64,000 bases of DNA from Rhizobium terrae (lineage in GTDB: Bacteria > Pseudomonadota > Alphaproteobacteria > Rhizobiales > Rhizobiaceae): contig NZ_QJKM01000013.1 of assembly GCF_003425685.1 (NCBI RefSeq), positions 62,001-126,000 of the forward strand, in the 5' to 3' direction. The position numbers and the translations under genes are program-made. How positions within the stretch are numbered: the stretch's first letter is position 1; each line of letters starts with the position of its first letter. A model generated the notes under the pieces. It did not search any database. It was not told the DNA's origin and worked only from the letters and a program-made list of their open reading frames with translations. This document shows positions 1-8,924 of the stretch, piece after piece.

Positions 1-1
1 G

Positions 2-967
2 TTCGGCGCGCTCGTCGAAGGCATGCCTATCCCGCAAGCGCCGCCGCATGAGGTCTACCTGAAATCGCCGCTCGACACCGGCACCGCTGCCGGCGAATGG
101 TTCACGCTGAAGCCGGATGCCGAGCTTGCGGGAGACCAGCGCGTGGACGATGCCGGCTCGTTGACTTTCGAAACCCTTCCCCTCGGGCAAGCACAAGCTT
201 TTCTCGGCCAGCCCGAACTCACGGTGACGCTCCGCTCCGAGGCCAAGCTCGCCAATCTCTGCGCCCGCATCGTCGACGTGCATCCGGATGGCGCTGCCAC
301 CCGTGTTTCCTTCGGAGTCGTCAACCTCGCCCATCGCGACGGCAATGCGGACCCGCAGCCGCTCAAGCCCGGAGAGCCGGTGACGATAAGGCTGGAACTC
401 GATGCCTGCGGCTACAGCTTTGGTGAAGGCCATCGAATCCGGCTATCATTGTCGACAGCCTATTGGCCGACCGTGCTGCCGCCGCCGACCGATCCGGGCC
501 TGACGCTCGACATCGCCTCGCTCGGTCTCGCCATGCCGAAACTCGGCGAGCACGATGTCTTCGAGATGAAGCAGCCGAACAATCCCGATCCTTTGCCGAA
601 CTATATCGAGCACGCTCCGGCGGAGACAAAACGCAGCGTCACCCGCGATCTCTCCGCTAACCGCACCGACTACCGTATCCGGGAGGATACCGGCCTCTTC
701 GAACATCCGGACACAGGCCTGGCGACCCGCCAGCTGCGCGAGGAGATCTGGTCGATCAAGCCGGACGATCCGCTGTCCCTGACCGGCGCGGCGACCTGGA
801 CCTGCGACATGCAGCGCGAAAGCTGGTCGGTTCGCACCGTCTCCACCTCGCGGATCGCCTGCACGGCGACGGACTGGCTGATCAGCGCTTCCGTGCGGGC
901 CTACGAGGGCGAAAGGCAGGTTTTCGAAAAGACCTTTGAAAAAGTCATTGCCCGCGATCTGATGTAG
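2..967 (+). CDS. CocE/NonD family hydrolase, C-terminal part (5' end outside window)
   Basis: The reading frame is open from the window edge, so this is the last 321 residues of a longer protein. What is visible fits the C-terminal jelly-roll domain of X-Pro dipeptidyl-peptidase/CocE-type hydrolases (PepX_C-like): beta-rich segments such as LTVTLRSEAKLANLCARIVD and IRLELDACGYSFGEGHRIRL, followed by the TAYWPTVLPPP region. The catalytic alpha/beta-hydrolase domain with the GxSxG serine must lie upstream and cannot be checked. Family members cleave acyl-proline dipeptides, cocaine-like esters or other acyl compounds; the substrate here is unknown. It is convergent with the alpha/beta hydrolase that ends at 1026. 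An internal ATG at 23 is not a credible start because the domain is already under way there. Confidence 0.75.
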   Translation, partial: FGALVEGMPIPQAPPHEVYLKSPLDTGTAAGEWFTLKPDAELAGDQRVDDAGSLTFETLPLGQAQAFLGQPELTVTLRSEAKLANLCARIVDVHPDGAATRVSFGVVNLAHRDGNADPQPLKPGEPVTIRLELDACGYSFGEGHRIRLSLSTAYWPTVLPPPTDPGLTLDIASLGLAMPKLGEHDVFEMKQPNNPDPLPNYIEHAPAETKRSVTRDLSANRTDYRIREDTGLFEHPDTGLATRQLREEIWSIKPDDPLSLTGAATWTCDMQRESWSVRTVSTSRIACTATDWLISASVRAYEGERQVFEKTFEKVIARDLM

Positions 968-1025
968 CGGAAGCAGCCATCACCGGCCCAAGCTGCCGAG
1001 CAGGGCGGAAAAGTCGGTATGCCGC

Positions 1026-1967
1026 TCATGGCCTGCTTCCCGCCAGCCGGCTCACCGCCTCGCAAAGCGCCGCGAAACCCTCGCCGGCGCCGGCGCTCAT
1101 GTGCCGGGCGCGCAGCCAGGCATGCACCATCTGCGGCTCCTCGCGGAAGGTTACAGCCACGCCCGCGGCCCGCAGCCGCTCCGCATAGAGCCGGCCGTCA
1201 TCCCTCAGAGGATCAAAATGCGCCACCGTGACATAAGCCGGCGGCAGGCCGGAAAAGTCGGCTGCCAAAAGCGGATGCGCCACCGGCTCGTCTTCCGGCG
1301 CCCGAAGGATAGCCCGGTAATAGGCGACGTCCGCCGTCGTCAGGCCGGGCGCATGGGCCATGTCCTGGTAGGAGCCGGAAACGAGATCCCCGCCGAGGCC
1401 GGGATAGATCAACACCTGGCCGATGACCCCGGACAGTCCTTCGTCTCGTGACCGAAGTGCGAGGCCGGCCGCCAGGTTGCCGCCGGCGCTGTCACCGATC
1501 AGCACGATCTTGCGGCTCGCCCCGAGAAGCTGTTTCAGCACCGCGAAACAATCATCCGATTGCGCCGGCCAGACATGTTCCGGCGCCAGCCGGTAGTCGA
1601 CGCACATCAGTTCCGTCCCGGAAAAATCGGCGATCTCGGCGCAGATCGCGTGATGGCTCTGCAGCGAACCGACCACGAACCCGCCGCCGTGCAGATAAAG
1701 AAGCATCGTTTGCGTGCGGATGTTCGCCGGCCGATAGCGGCGGATCGGCACGAAGAGCATCTCGTCCTGAAAGGTCAAGCCGGCCGGCAACGGCCGGTCG
1801 AACCGGGCGCAAAGCGCATCATACCAGGCTCGCTGCTGTTTAATCGAGGCATCCACCGCGTCGGGTGGGTAGAACGCGTCACAGATCTTCAGGAATTCCA
1901 GAATTCCCGCCTCTTGCGGAAACGGCCCTGTCCTTGAAGGGAAATTCTCGGAAGCGGAATTGTCCAT
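1026..1967 (-). CDS. alpha/beta hydrolase of the HSL/acetyl-esterase family, possible kynurenine formamidase
   Basis: A 313-residue cytosolic esterase. It has the oxyanion-hole motif HGGGFVVGS near residue 93, the nucleophile elbow GDSAGG (Ser about 160), an acidic member in HFDPLRDDG (about 255) and the histidine in MVHAW (about 284), in the order expected for the hormone-sensitive-lipase family. The frame continues upstream to 2237, but MDNSASENF at 1967 is the sensible start because the upstream part overlaps kynU. It is divergent from kynureninase with about 170 bp between starts. Because N-formylkynurenine hydrolysis directly precedes kynureninase, an arylformamidase role is a reasonable inference. 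The sequence itself shows only a generic HSL esterase. Confidence 0.82.
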   Translation of the reverse strand: MDNSASENFPSRTGPFPQEAGILEFLKICDAFYPPDAVDASIKQQRAWYDALCARFDRPLPAGLTFQDEMLFVPIRRYRPANIRTQTMLLYLHGGGFVVGSLQSHHAICAEIADFSGTELMCVDYRLAPEHVWPAQSDDCFAVLKQLLGASRKIVLIGDSAGGNLAAGLALRSRDEGLSGVIGQVLIYPGLGGDLVSGSYQDMAHAPGLTTADVAYYRAILRAPEDEPVAHPLLAADFSGLPPAYVTVAHFDPLRDDGRLYAERLRAAGVAVTFREEPQMVHAWLRARHMSAGAGEGFAALCEAVSRLAGSRP

Positions 1968-2140
1968 TGCAGTCGAACCTCTGTTCCGGAACCCGATGGA
2001 GAGGTTAAAGCGGTCGCCGCTCTCCCACAAGCGCGGAATACGCTGCCCCGTTGCCCACCGGAGACGCGATTTGATCTTGCATGTCAGTAGCGAGCTTCTA
2101 GTCTGCGTTGCTTCATTCGCTTGTTTCGAAGGTGTGTTTC

Positions 2141-3334
2141 GTGACCGATTTCGAAAAGACTCGCTCGCTTTTTTATCTGCCGGAAGGCGTTGTTTATCTC
2201 GACGGCAATTCGCTCGGACCGCTGCCGCTTGCGGCAAGGGAACGCGTCGCGAAGCTGATGACGGACGAATGGGGCGAGCTGTTGATCAAAGGCTGGAACA
2301 AGGCCGGCTGGATGATGATGCCGCGCAGGATCGGCGACCGGGTCGGCAGGCTGATCGGCGCCGCCGAAGGCACCGTGGTGATGGGCGACACGCTGTCCGT
2401 CAAGGTCTATCAAGCGCTCGCCTCGGCGCTTGATCTCGTCCCGGAACGCCGGGTCATCCTTTCCGACAGCGGCAATTTTCCCTCCGATCTCTATATGGCC
2501 CAGGGCCTGATCGGCACACTCGGCCGCGGCCACGAGCTGAAGGTCGTCGAGCCGGAAGAGGTCGAAGCCGCGATCGACGCGAGTGTCGCCGTGGTGATGG
2601 TGACCGAAGTGGACTACCGCACTGGCCGCCTGCACGACATGAAGGCGCTGACGAAGAAGGCGCATGCAGCGGGCGCGATCACCGTTTGGGACCTCGCCCA
2701 CACCGCCGGCGCGCTGCCGGTCGATCTCGCCGGCGCGGATGCGGATTTCGCGGTGGGCTGCACCTATAAATATCTCAACGGCGGCCCGGGCGCGCCGGCT
2801 TTCATCTATGTCGCGCCGCGCCATGCGGATAAGGTCCGCCCTGCGCTTTCCGGCTGGCTCGGTCATGAGGCGCCGTTCGCCTTCGACCTCGACTACCGGC
2901 CCAGCGCCGGGATCGACCGGATGCGGGTCGGTACGCCGCCGATCCTGGGCCTGGCGGCGCTCGACGCCGCGTTGGATGCCTGGGAGGGCGTCGATATGGC
3001 GGATCTCAGGCGCCAATCGATAAGACTCTGCGACCTGTTCGTCGCCGAAGTGGAAAAGCGCTGCCCGATGTTGACGCTCGGCTCGCCGCGCGAGGGGCAA
3101 AAGCGTGGCAGCCAGATCTCTTTCCTGCACGAGGAGGGCTATGCGATCATGCAGGCGCTGATCGCCCGCGGCGTGATCGGCGATTTCCGCGCTCCGAACG
3201 CCATTCGCTTCGGCTTCACGCCCCTCTATATCGGTGAAAGGGACGTGTTGAAGGCGGTCGATATCCTGACGGACATCATGATAAACCGCCTCTGGGACAC
3301 CGCCGAATACAAGCAGCGGGCGCTGGTGACGTGA
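2141..3334 (+). CDS. kynU: kynureninase
   Basis: A PLP-dependent fold-type I enzyme of 397 residues that hydrolyses L-kynurenine to anthranilate and L-alanine in tryptophan catabolism. The N-terminal YLDGNSLGPLP motif is characteristic of kynureninases. The PLP lysine sits in CTYKYLNGGPGAP (about residue 210), preceded by the cofactor aspartate in VWDLAHTAGALPVDL. The GTG at 2141 (GTGACCGATTTC) is preferred over a TTG at 2108 because homologues begin close to the FEKTRSLFYLP segment and GAAGGTG lies just upstream. It is followed 20 bp later by a MarR regulator and then by an ABC importer, which suggests inducible uptake and breakdown of kynurenine or a related aromatic amine. Confidence 0.93.
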   Translation: MTDFEKTRSLFYLPEGVVYLDGNSLGPLPLAARERVAKLMTDEWGELLIKGWNKAGWMMMPRRIGDRVGRLIGAAEGTVVMGDTLSVKVYQALASALDLVPERRVILSDSGNFPSDLYMAQGLIGTLGRGHELKVVEPEEVEAAIDASVAVVMVTEVDYRTGRLHDMKALTKKAHAAGAITVWDLAHTAGALPVDLAGADADFAVGCTYKYLNGGPGAPAFIYVAPRHADKVRPALSGWLGHEAPFAFDLDYRPSAGIDRMRVGTPPILGLAALDAALDAWEGVDMADLRRQSIRLCDLFVAEVEKRCPMLTLGSPREGQKRGSQISFLHEEGYAIMQALIARGVIGDFRAPNAIRFGFTPLYIGERDVLKAVDILTDIMINRLWDTAEYKQRALVT

Positions 3335-3353
3335 GGCGCCTGACGAGACAGGA

Positions 3354-3863
3354 ATGACGGACGAACGCCCCACCCGAAAGCTCTCGAGCGTCGTGCCTTA
3401 CCGCATGGCCCGCAGCAATGCGGAAATGGTAAAGCTCGTCGCCCTGCTCTGCGAAGAGAACGGTTTTACGCTGAACATCTGGCGGGTCATGTCGGCGATC
3501 GGCACCTATCGTTCCATCTCGCCGATGGAAATCGGCAAGCTCACGACGATCGACAAGGCGATGATATCCCGGGCCATCCGCGAACTCGTCGACCGCGGTC
3601 TTGTCACCCGCCGTGCCGACCAGCGCGATGCCCGCTGGGCGCAGATCGAGCTGACCGTCGAAGGCAGCGCGATCTTCGACAGGATGGTTGCCGGCATCGA
3701 CGCGCTGGAAAAACATATCTTCGGCGAACTGCCCCCCGAAAAGATCGAGGCCTTCATGGATATGCTCGGCTTCGTGGAACGCCGCGCCCGAACAGCACGC
3801 GAGATGGTGGAGGCAAACGGCAAGGCTGGTTTTCTGCGGATTTTTAGCGACGACGCGGAGTAA
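3354..3863 (+). CDS. MarR family transcriptional regulator
   Basis: A 169-residue winged-helix regulator. The central segment (SPMEIGKLTTIDKAMISRAI, then LVDRGLVTRRADQRDARWAQ) is the MarR helix-turn-helix and wing, including the DxRxxxxxLT-like end (DARWAQIELTVEG). Such proteins are dimeric repressors released by small aromatic ligands. It lies directly downstream of kynU on the same strand, so it is probably cotranscribed, and it immediately precedes a palindromic site in front of the ABC importer genes. I infer that it controls kynU and/or the importer in response to kynurenine, anthranilate or a relative. The ligand is not shown by the sequence. Confidence 0.88.
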   Translation: MTDERPTRKLSSVVPYRMARSNAEMVKLVALLCEENGFTLNIWRVMSAIGTYRSISPMEIGKLTTIDKAMISRAIRELVDRGLVTRRADQRDARWAQIELTVEGSAIFDRMVAGIDALEKHIFGELPPEKIEAFMDMLGFVERRARTAREMVEANGKAGFLRIFSDDAE

Positions 3864-3903
3864 GGCCGCCCGGAGCCCCGCCCTTGCATCACGGCCTCTT
3901 GAA

Positions 3904-3936
3904 TTGTTTACAAAGAAACAATCTCCATGTAAACAA
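3904..3936. promoter_or_regulatory. candidate MarR operator upstream of the ABC importer
   Basis: Two overlapping symmetrical arrangements are present: TTGTTT-N6-AAACAA at 3904-3921, and the exact 9-bp inverted repeat TTGTTTACA (3904-3912) with TGTAAACAA (3928-3936). The region is strikingly AT-rich compared with its surroundings and sits 48 bp before the start of the substrate-binding protein gene, right after the MarR gene. A MarR dimer binding here is inferred from position and symmetry. Confidence 0.5.
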
Positions 3937-3983
3937 ACAGGCGGGCGAGAGGAGATCGCCCGCTTCTGATCTGGGAGGATCTT

Positions 3984-5135
3984 ATGAAGAACCGGTTTTT
4001 AGCTGGGATTGCGGCCGCCGCCGTCGCGTCCCTTCCTTTGATGGTTGCCGCCCCCGCACTCGCTGACGTTACGATCGGTGTTACCGTATCGTCGACTGGT
4101 CCGGGTGCCGCGCTCGGCATTCCGCTCAAGAATTCCGTCGAATTGTGGCCGACCGAAGTAGGCGGCGAGAAGCTGAAGGTCATCGTTCTGGACGATGCCG
4201 GCGACCCCTCGACCGCCACGACCAATGCCCGCCGCTTCGTCAATGACGACAAGGTGGACGTGATCGTCGGTTCGGCGCTCACCCCCGCGTCGATCGCCGT
4301 CGCCGGCGTCGCCGCCGAAACCAGCACCCCGCATCTCGGCTGCTCGCCGGTTCCGCCGAACATTTCCAAAGGCAAATGGACTTTCATCATGCCGCAGGAT
4401 GCCGGCCTGATCGCCAGAAACCTGTTTGCCAAGATGAAGGCCGATGGCGTCAAGACCGTTGGCTATATCGGTTTCTCCGACAGCTACGGCGACCTCTGGA
4501 TGGGCCAGTTCAAGGCAATTGGCGAGCAATACGGCCTGAAGGTCATCGCCGACGAACGTTACGCCCGCCCTGACACTTCCGTTTCGGGCCAGGTGCTGAA
4601 GCTGGTTGCCGCGCGTCCGGATGCCGTCTTCGTCGGCGCTTCCGGTACGGGTGCGGCACTCCCGCAGATCGGCCTGCGCGAGCGCGGCTTCACCGGCAAG
4701 ATCTACCAGACGCATGGCGCCGTCACCTTCGATTTCCTGCGCATCGCCGGCAAGGCGGCCGATAACACGGTCTTCGCATCCGGCCCGGCCATGGTGCCGG
4801 AAGGCCTGCCGGACAGCGCCGAGACCAAGCCGGAAGGCATGGCTTATGTGACGGCCTACGAGAAGAAATTCGGCGCCGGCACCCGCACTCAGTTCGGCCC
4901 GCATATCAACGATGCCATGGCCATCCTGAAGAAGGCGATCCCGATCGCACTGAAGAAGGCAAAGCCCGGCACGCCGGAATTCCGCGCTGCGCTGCGTGAC
5001 GCGATCGAAACCGGCGGTCCGTTCCCCGCAAGCCAGGGCGTCTTCAACTTCAAGGCGGACGACCATCTCGGCCTTGACGACCGCGCCGTCGTGCTTCTGA
5101 CCGCCAAGAACGGGAAGTTCGAACTCACCAAGTAA
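3984..5135 (+). CDS. ABC transporter substrate-binding protein, branched-chain amino acid type (LivK-like)
   Basis: A periplasmic binding protein of 383 residues (PBP type 1, Peripla_BP_6). A clear signal peptide MKNRFLAGIAAAAVASLPLM ending in AAPALA precedes mature DVTIGV. Next come the usual SSTGPGAALGIPLKNSVEL segment, the DDAGDPSTA hinge region and the second-domain motif GYIGFSDSYGDLW. The ATG has a good GGGAGGA ribosome site. This family binds amino acids but also many aromatic acids, so the adjoining kynU gene makes kynurenine, anthranilate or a similar aromatic compound plausible ligands. It is the first gene of a four-gene importer operon, separated from the permease by a hairpin and a repeat element. 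Confidence 0.9.
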   Translation: MKNRFLAGIAAAAVASLPLMVAAPALADVTIGVTVSSTGPGAALGIPLKNSVELWPTEVGGEKLKVIVLDDAGDPSTATTNARRFVNDDKVDVIVGSALTPASIAVAGVAAETSTPHLGCSPVPPNISKGKWTFIMPQDAGLIARNLFAKMKADGVKTVGYIGFSDSYGDLWMGQFKAIGEQYGLKVIADERYARPDTSVSGQVLKLVAARPDAVFVGASGTGAALPQIGLRERGFTGKIYQTHGAVTFDFLRIAGKAADNTVFASGPAMVPEGLPDSAETKPEGMAYVTAYEKKFGAGTRTQFGPHINDAMAILKKAIPIALKKAKPGTPEFRAALRDAIETGGPFPASQGVFNFKADDHLGLDDRAVVLLTAKNGKFELTK

Positions 5136-5150
5136 GCCGGGGTATCGAAC

Positions 5151-5176
5151 GAAGCCCGGCGCCCGCGCCGGGCTTC
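5151..5176 (+). terminator. perfect inverted repeat after the substrate-binding protein gene
   Basis: GAAGCCCGGCGC and GCGCCGGGCTTC form an exact 12-bp stem with only CC between them. No run of T follows. It may therefore be an RNA-stabilising or attenuating hairpin that raises binding-protein expression relative to the permease rather than a full terminator. Confidence 0.6.
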
Positions 5177-5212
5177 CGAACTGCCGCCAAAGGCGGCCAG
5201 ACATTTCATCGT

Positions 5213-5307
5213 CGCGCTCATCCCCTGGTTTTACCCGAGGGTGTTGCGAGCACCTGCCCATACCGATCTTGGATAGGCAGGCTCTCGGTATGAGGCCGAG
5301 AATGACG
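5213..5307. repeat. RIME-like intergenic repeat element
   Basis: Between the binding-protein and permease genes lies a mosaic of palindromes resembling the Rhizobium-specific intergenic mosaic elements. It comprises CTCATCCCCTGGTTTTACCC at about 5216-5235, the stem CCTGCC (5253-5258) with GGCAGG (5276-5281), and TCTCGG (5283-5288) with CCGAGA (5296-5301) followed by ATGACG. Translated on the minus strand it gives the peptide HPRVKPGDERD, a hallmark of this repeat class in Rhizobiales. The assignment is from memory of the family; no second copy was found in this window. Confidence 0.5.
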
Positions 5308-5391
5308 TCGAATATGAAGGCGAGCCTGTCTGCAAACCAAGAGCCGGGGCAGAACCTTTCCGGCATATTTCGCAATCGGAGGAATTCACTT

Positions 5392-6426
5392 TTGGACGCG
5401 ATGATTGCGGCCTTCCTGATTCAGGATGGCATCACCAATGGCGCGGTCTATGCGCTTCTCGGCCTGGCGCTGGTCCTGCTCTTCTCCGTCACGCGGGTGA
5501 TATTCATTCCCCAGGGCGAATTCGTTGCCTATGGCGCGCTGACGCTGGCGCTTCTCGACGGCGCCAAGGTGCCGGCCACCATTTCACTCCTCGTCTCATT
5601 TGGCGTAATCGCATTTTTGCTCGATCTCTGGGGCATGCGGCGCGGCACCGACGCGCGCACCTTTCTGCGCAGCGTCGGGCTCAATCTCGTGCTGCCCGGC
5701 GCCATCTACGGCATCACTGCGGCACTTGCGCCGCTCGGACTGCCTTCGGTCGCCAAGGCGCTCCTCACCGTCCTGATCATCACACCCATGGGTCTTTATA
5801 TCTACCGGATCGCCTATCGGCCGCTCGCCGACGCCTCCGTGCTCGTCCTGCTCATCGCATCCGTCGGGGTGCACCTTGCAATGATGGGGCTCGGCCTCGT
5901 CTTCTTCGGGGCAGAGGGCCTTCGGGCGGAACCCTTGGCGGATGAAAACTACACGGTCGGCATGCTGATGGTGAGCGCGCAGAGCCTCTGCATCTACGGC
6001 GCGACGATCGCCATCATCGTCGCGCTCTACCTGTTCTTCGAGCGGACGCTGCTTGGCAAGGCGTTGCGTGCCACCGCCGTCAACCGGCTTGGCGCCCGGC
6101 TCGTCGGCGTGCGCACGCATCTGACCGGGGTCACCGCCTTCACGCTGGCCGCCGCGATCGGCGCCGTTTCCGGCGTGCTCATCGGGCCGATCACCACCAT
6201 CTATTACGACACGGGTTTTCTGATCGGCCTCAAGGGCTTCGTGGCGGCAATCATCGGCGGGCTCGGGAGTTTCCCGATCACCGCCATCGCCGCGATCGGC
6301 GTCGGCCTTGTCGAATCCTTCTCCTCCTTCTTCGCCAGTTCCTACAAGGAGGTCATCGTCTTCGGGCTCATCATACCGGTGCTGATCTGGCTCTCGCTCA
6401 GCCATGCTTTCCACGAGGAGGAGTGA
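5392..6426 (+). CDS. branched-chain amino acid type ABC transporter permease (LivH-like)
   Basis: An inner-membrane permease of 344 residues with about eight hydrophobic segments. LivH hallmarks are present: the start GITNGAVYALLGLALVLLFS, the VIFIPQGEFVAYGA loop, and the C-terminal GLKGFVAAIIGGLGSFP motif that contacts the ATPase. The start is taken as TTG at 5392, ten bases after CGGAGG; ATG at 5401 is the alternative. It is longer than a typical LivH of about 290 residues because of an extended region around residues 75-140. It ends 3 bp before the fused permease/ATPase gene. Confidence 0.87.
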   Translation: MDAMIAAFLIQDGITNGAVYALLGLALVLLFSVTRVIFIPQGEFVAYGALTLALLDGAKVPATISLLVSFGVIAFLLDLWGMRRGTDARTFLRSVGLNLVLPGAIYGITAALAPLGLPSVAKALLTVLIITPMGLYIYRIAYRPLADASVLVLLIASVGVHLAMMGLGLVFFGAEGLRAEPLADENYTVGMLMVSAQSLCIYGATIAIIVALYLFFERTLLGKALRATAVNRLGARLVGVRTHLTGVTAFTLAAAIGAVSGVLIGPITTIYYDTGFLIGLKGFVAAIIGGLGSFPITAIAAIGVGLVESFSSFFASSYKEVIVFGLIIPVLIWLSLSHAFHEEE

Positions 6427-6429
6427 GCC

Positions 6430-8199
6430 ATGAAGATCGAGCGCCTGCTTCCCGGCCTCGCCGGGATCGTCCTTCTGTCGGTCGTCCCGCTCCTGCCGGT
6501 ACCGCCCTTCTGGATCACCATCCTGAACAACATCGGTCTTGCCTCGCTGGTGACGATCGGCCTCGTGCTTCTGACCGGCGTCGGCGGCCTCACCTCCTTC
6601 GGACAGGCGGCCTTCTGCGGCTTCGGCGCCTATACGACGGCCGTGCTCAGCACCAATTACGGTGTCTCGCCGTGGCTGACGCTGCCGCTGTCGCTGCTCG
6701 TTGGCGCGGCGACCGCCCTTCCCCTCGGCCTCATTACCGTACGCCTTTCCGGCCATTTCCTGCCGCTCGGCACGATCGCCTGGGGACTGGCGCTCTATTA
6801 CCTCTTCGGCAAGATCGATCTGCTCGGCCGTTATGACGGCATTTCCGGCATCCCCCCGGTGGAATTTGCCGGCTACCGGTTCCTGAGCGATGACTCGATC
6901 TATTATCTCATCTGGTTCTTCGTGGTCGCCGTGGCGATCGGGGCTCGAAACCTGCTCGACTCGCGGATCGGCCGCGGCATCCGCGCGCTGCGCGGCGGCG
7001 GACAGGCGGCGGAAGCCTTCGGCGTCAACGTCGTCCGCGCCAAGCTGACCGTCTTCGTTTTCGCCGCAGTGGTGGCCGCCCTTTCCGGCTGGCTCTATGC
7101 CCATATGCAGCGAAACGTAAACCCGACGCCTTTCGGCCTTTCGATGGGTATCGAATATCTGCTGATGGCCGTGGTCGGCGGCTCGGGCCATGTCTGGGGA
7201 GCGATCTTCGGCGCCAGCATCGTCCTGATCCTGAAAGACGTGCTGCAGCGTTTCCTGCCTGATCTGATCGGCACGACCGCCAATTTCGAGATGGTTGTGT
7301 TCGGCATCCTGCTCGTGGTGATCCTGCAGCTCTCTCGCGATGGCCTTTGGCCCTTGGTGCTGAAAGCCCTGCCTGCACGACCGCCAAAACCCGTTCCCGT
7401 CTCCGACCGCAAGCTCTCCAGAAGAACGCTCGCTCCTGCCGGCACACCGCTGATCAGGGTGGACAAGGCGCGCAAGGCATTCGGCGGACTGGTGGCGGTC
7501 AACGACGTGAGTTTCGAAGTGCCGGCCGGCCGGGTTGTCGGGCTGATCGGCCCGAACGGCGCCGGCAAGAGCACCACTTTCAACCTGATCACCGGCATCG
7601 CCTCACTGACCGGCGGAACGGTCTTCTACCAGGGGCAGCCGATGAGCGGTGACAGCCCGCGCCAGATTGCACGGCACGGCATTGCCCGCACCTTCCAGCA
7701 TGCCAAGATCCTGCCCGATATGTCGGTGCTTGAAAATGTCGCGCTCGGCGCCCATCTGCGCGGCTCGGCCGGTGTCTTCCGCAGCTTTCTAAGGCTGGAA
7801 CGGGCAGAAGAGGCGGCGCTGCTCGCCGAGGCCGCCATCCAGCTCGATCGCGTGGGCCTGAGCGAATACCGCGACCGCTCGGCCGGCGACCTTGCGCTCG
7901 GCCAGATCCGCATCCTCGAAATCGCCCGCGCACTCGCCGCCGATCCGACGGTGCTGCTGCTCGACGAACCTGCGGCAGGCCTGCGCCACGGCGAAAAGCA
8001 GGAACTCGCCAGCCTGCTGAAGAAACTGCGCGAGGAAGGCGTTGCCGTGCTGCTCGTCGAACACGACATGGGCTTCGTCATGGGCCTCGTCGATCATCTC
8101 GTCGTCCTGGACTTCGGCACGCTCATCGCCGAAGGCAGGCCGGCTGACGTGCGCAAGCATCCGGCGGTGGTCGCCGCCTATCTCGGAGGTGCGGCATGA
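6430..8199 (+). CDS. fused LivM permease and LivG ATP-binding protein
   Basis: One 589-residue polypeptide carries two importer subunits. Residues 1 to about 315 are a LivM-type permease ([19 protein letters not shown] near 50-68, a late [15 protein letters not shown] near 249-263). A proline-rich linker follows (about 316-340), then a LivG-type ATPase with Walker [10 protein letters not shown] at 374-382, Q-loop ARTFQ, an LSGGQ-type signature that appears as DLALGQ, Walker [11 protein letters not shown] and the H-loop LVEHDM. LivM and LivG are usually separate genes. The fusion fixes a 1:1 ratio of permease half to ATPase. The start ATG follows the livH stop by 3 bp and the stop overlaps livF. 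Confidence 0.9.
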   Translation: MKIERLLPGLAGIVLLSVVPLLPVPPFWITILNNIGLASLVTIGLVLLTGVGGLTSFGQAAFCGFGAYTTAVLSTNYGVSPWLTLPLSLLVGAATALPLGLITVRLSGHFLPLGTIAWGLALYYLFGKIDLLGRYDGISGIPPVEFAGYRFLSDDSIYYLIWFFVVAVAIGARNLLDSRIGRGIRALRGGGQAAEAFGVNVVRAKLTVFVFAAVVAALSGWLYAHMQRNVNPTPFGLSMGIEYLLMAVVGGSGHVWGAIFGASIVLILKDVLQRFLPDLIGTTANFEMVVFGILLVVILQLSRDGLWPLVLKALPARPPKPVPVSDRKLSRRTLAPAGTPLIRVDKARKAFGGLVAVNDVSFEVPAGRVVGLIGPNGAGKSTTFNLITGIASLTGGTVFYQGQPMSGDSPRQIARHGIARTFQHAKILPDMSVLENVALGAHLRGSAGVFRSFLRLERAEEAALLAEAAIQLDRVGLSEYRDRSAGDLALGQIRILEIARALAADPTVLLLDEPAAGLRHGEKQELASLLKKLREEGVAVLLVEHDMGFVMGLVDHLVVLDFGTLIAEGRPADVRKHPAVVAAYLGGAA

Positions 8200-8921
8200 G
8201 GGAAACAGTAAGCCCGAACCTGCTCGAACTGTCGAACATTCACGTGTCCTATGGCCGCGCCGAGGTGCTGCACGGCATTTCGCTTGCCATGAAGCCCGGC
8301 AGCATCGTGACCGTGATCGGTGCGAACGGCGCCGGCAAATCGACGCTTCTCAATGCGGTTATGGGCATCGTGCCGTCGAAGGGCACGATCCTCTACGACG
8401 GCGCGCCCGTCCCCCGCTCCGTCGAGGGCCGGGTTGCCGCCGGCCTCTGCCTCGTGCCGGAAAAGCGCGAGCTCTTCGCCACCATGTCGGTGGAAGACAA
8501 CATCGAGCTCGGCGGCTTTCTTCGCAGCGCCACGGAGCGGGCCGAGACCCGGGCCGACGTTTACAGCCGTTTTCCTCGGCTCGCCGAACGCCGTAAGCAG
8601 CTGGCCGGCACGCTGTCCGGCGGCGAGCGGCAGATGCTGGCGCTCGCCCGGGCGCTGATGAGCCGGCCTCGCCTGCTTTTGCTCGACGAACCGAGCCTGG
8701 GCCTCGCGCCGAAAATCGTCGTCGATATCCTGAACATCGTAGCGGAGCTGAGGAAAACCGGCGTTTCGATCCTGCTGGTCGAGCAGAATGCCCGCGCCGC
8801 GCTGGAGATCGCCGACGAGGGCTATCTGGTCGAGCTGGGAGACGTGAAGCTCTCAGGCCCGGCCTCGGAGCTCGCGGTCGATCCGGCGCTGATGGAAAGC
8901 TATCTGGGAGCGCATGGCTGA
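8196..8921 (+). CDS. branched-chain amino acid type ABC transporter ATP-binding protein (LivF-like)
   Basis: A 241-residue ATPase of the LivF subfamily. It has Walker [10 protein letters not shown] near residue 46, signature LSGGERQML, Walker [14 protein letters not shown] and H-loop LLVEQNA. The short [20 protein letters not shown] region is typical of LivF. Its ATG overlaps the stop of the permease/ATPase fusion, so translation is likely coupled. With the fused LivG half it would form the nucleotide-binding dimer of the importer. It is the last gene of the operon and is convergent with the sulfatase-family gene 3 bp away. Confidence 0.92.
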   Translation: MRETVSPNLLELSNIHVSYGRAEVLHGISLAMKPGSIVTVIGANGAGKSTLLNAVMGIVPSKGTILYDGAPVPRSVEGRVAAGLCLVPEKRELFATMSVEDNIELGGFLRSATERAETRADVYSRFPRLAERRKQLAGTLSGGERQMLALARALMSRPRLLLLDEPSLGLAPKIVVDILNIVAELRKTGVSILLVEQNARAALEIADEGYLVELGDVKLSGPASELAVDPALMESYLGAHG

Positions 8922-8924
8922 GGA

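Noticed and set aside
5596-7191. 531-codon minus-strand frame rich in D, E, R and H
   Set aside because: Fully antisense to the LivH and LivMG genes and of a composition typical of antisense frames in GC-rich genomes.
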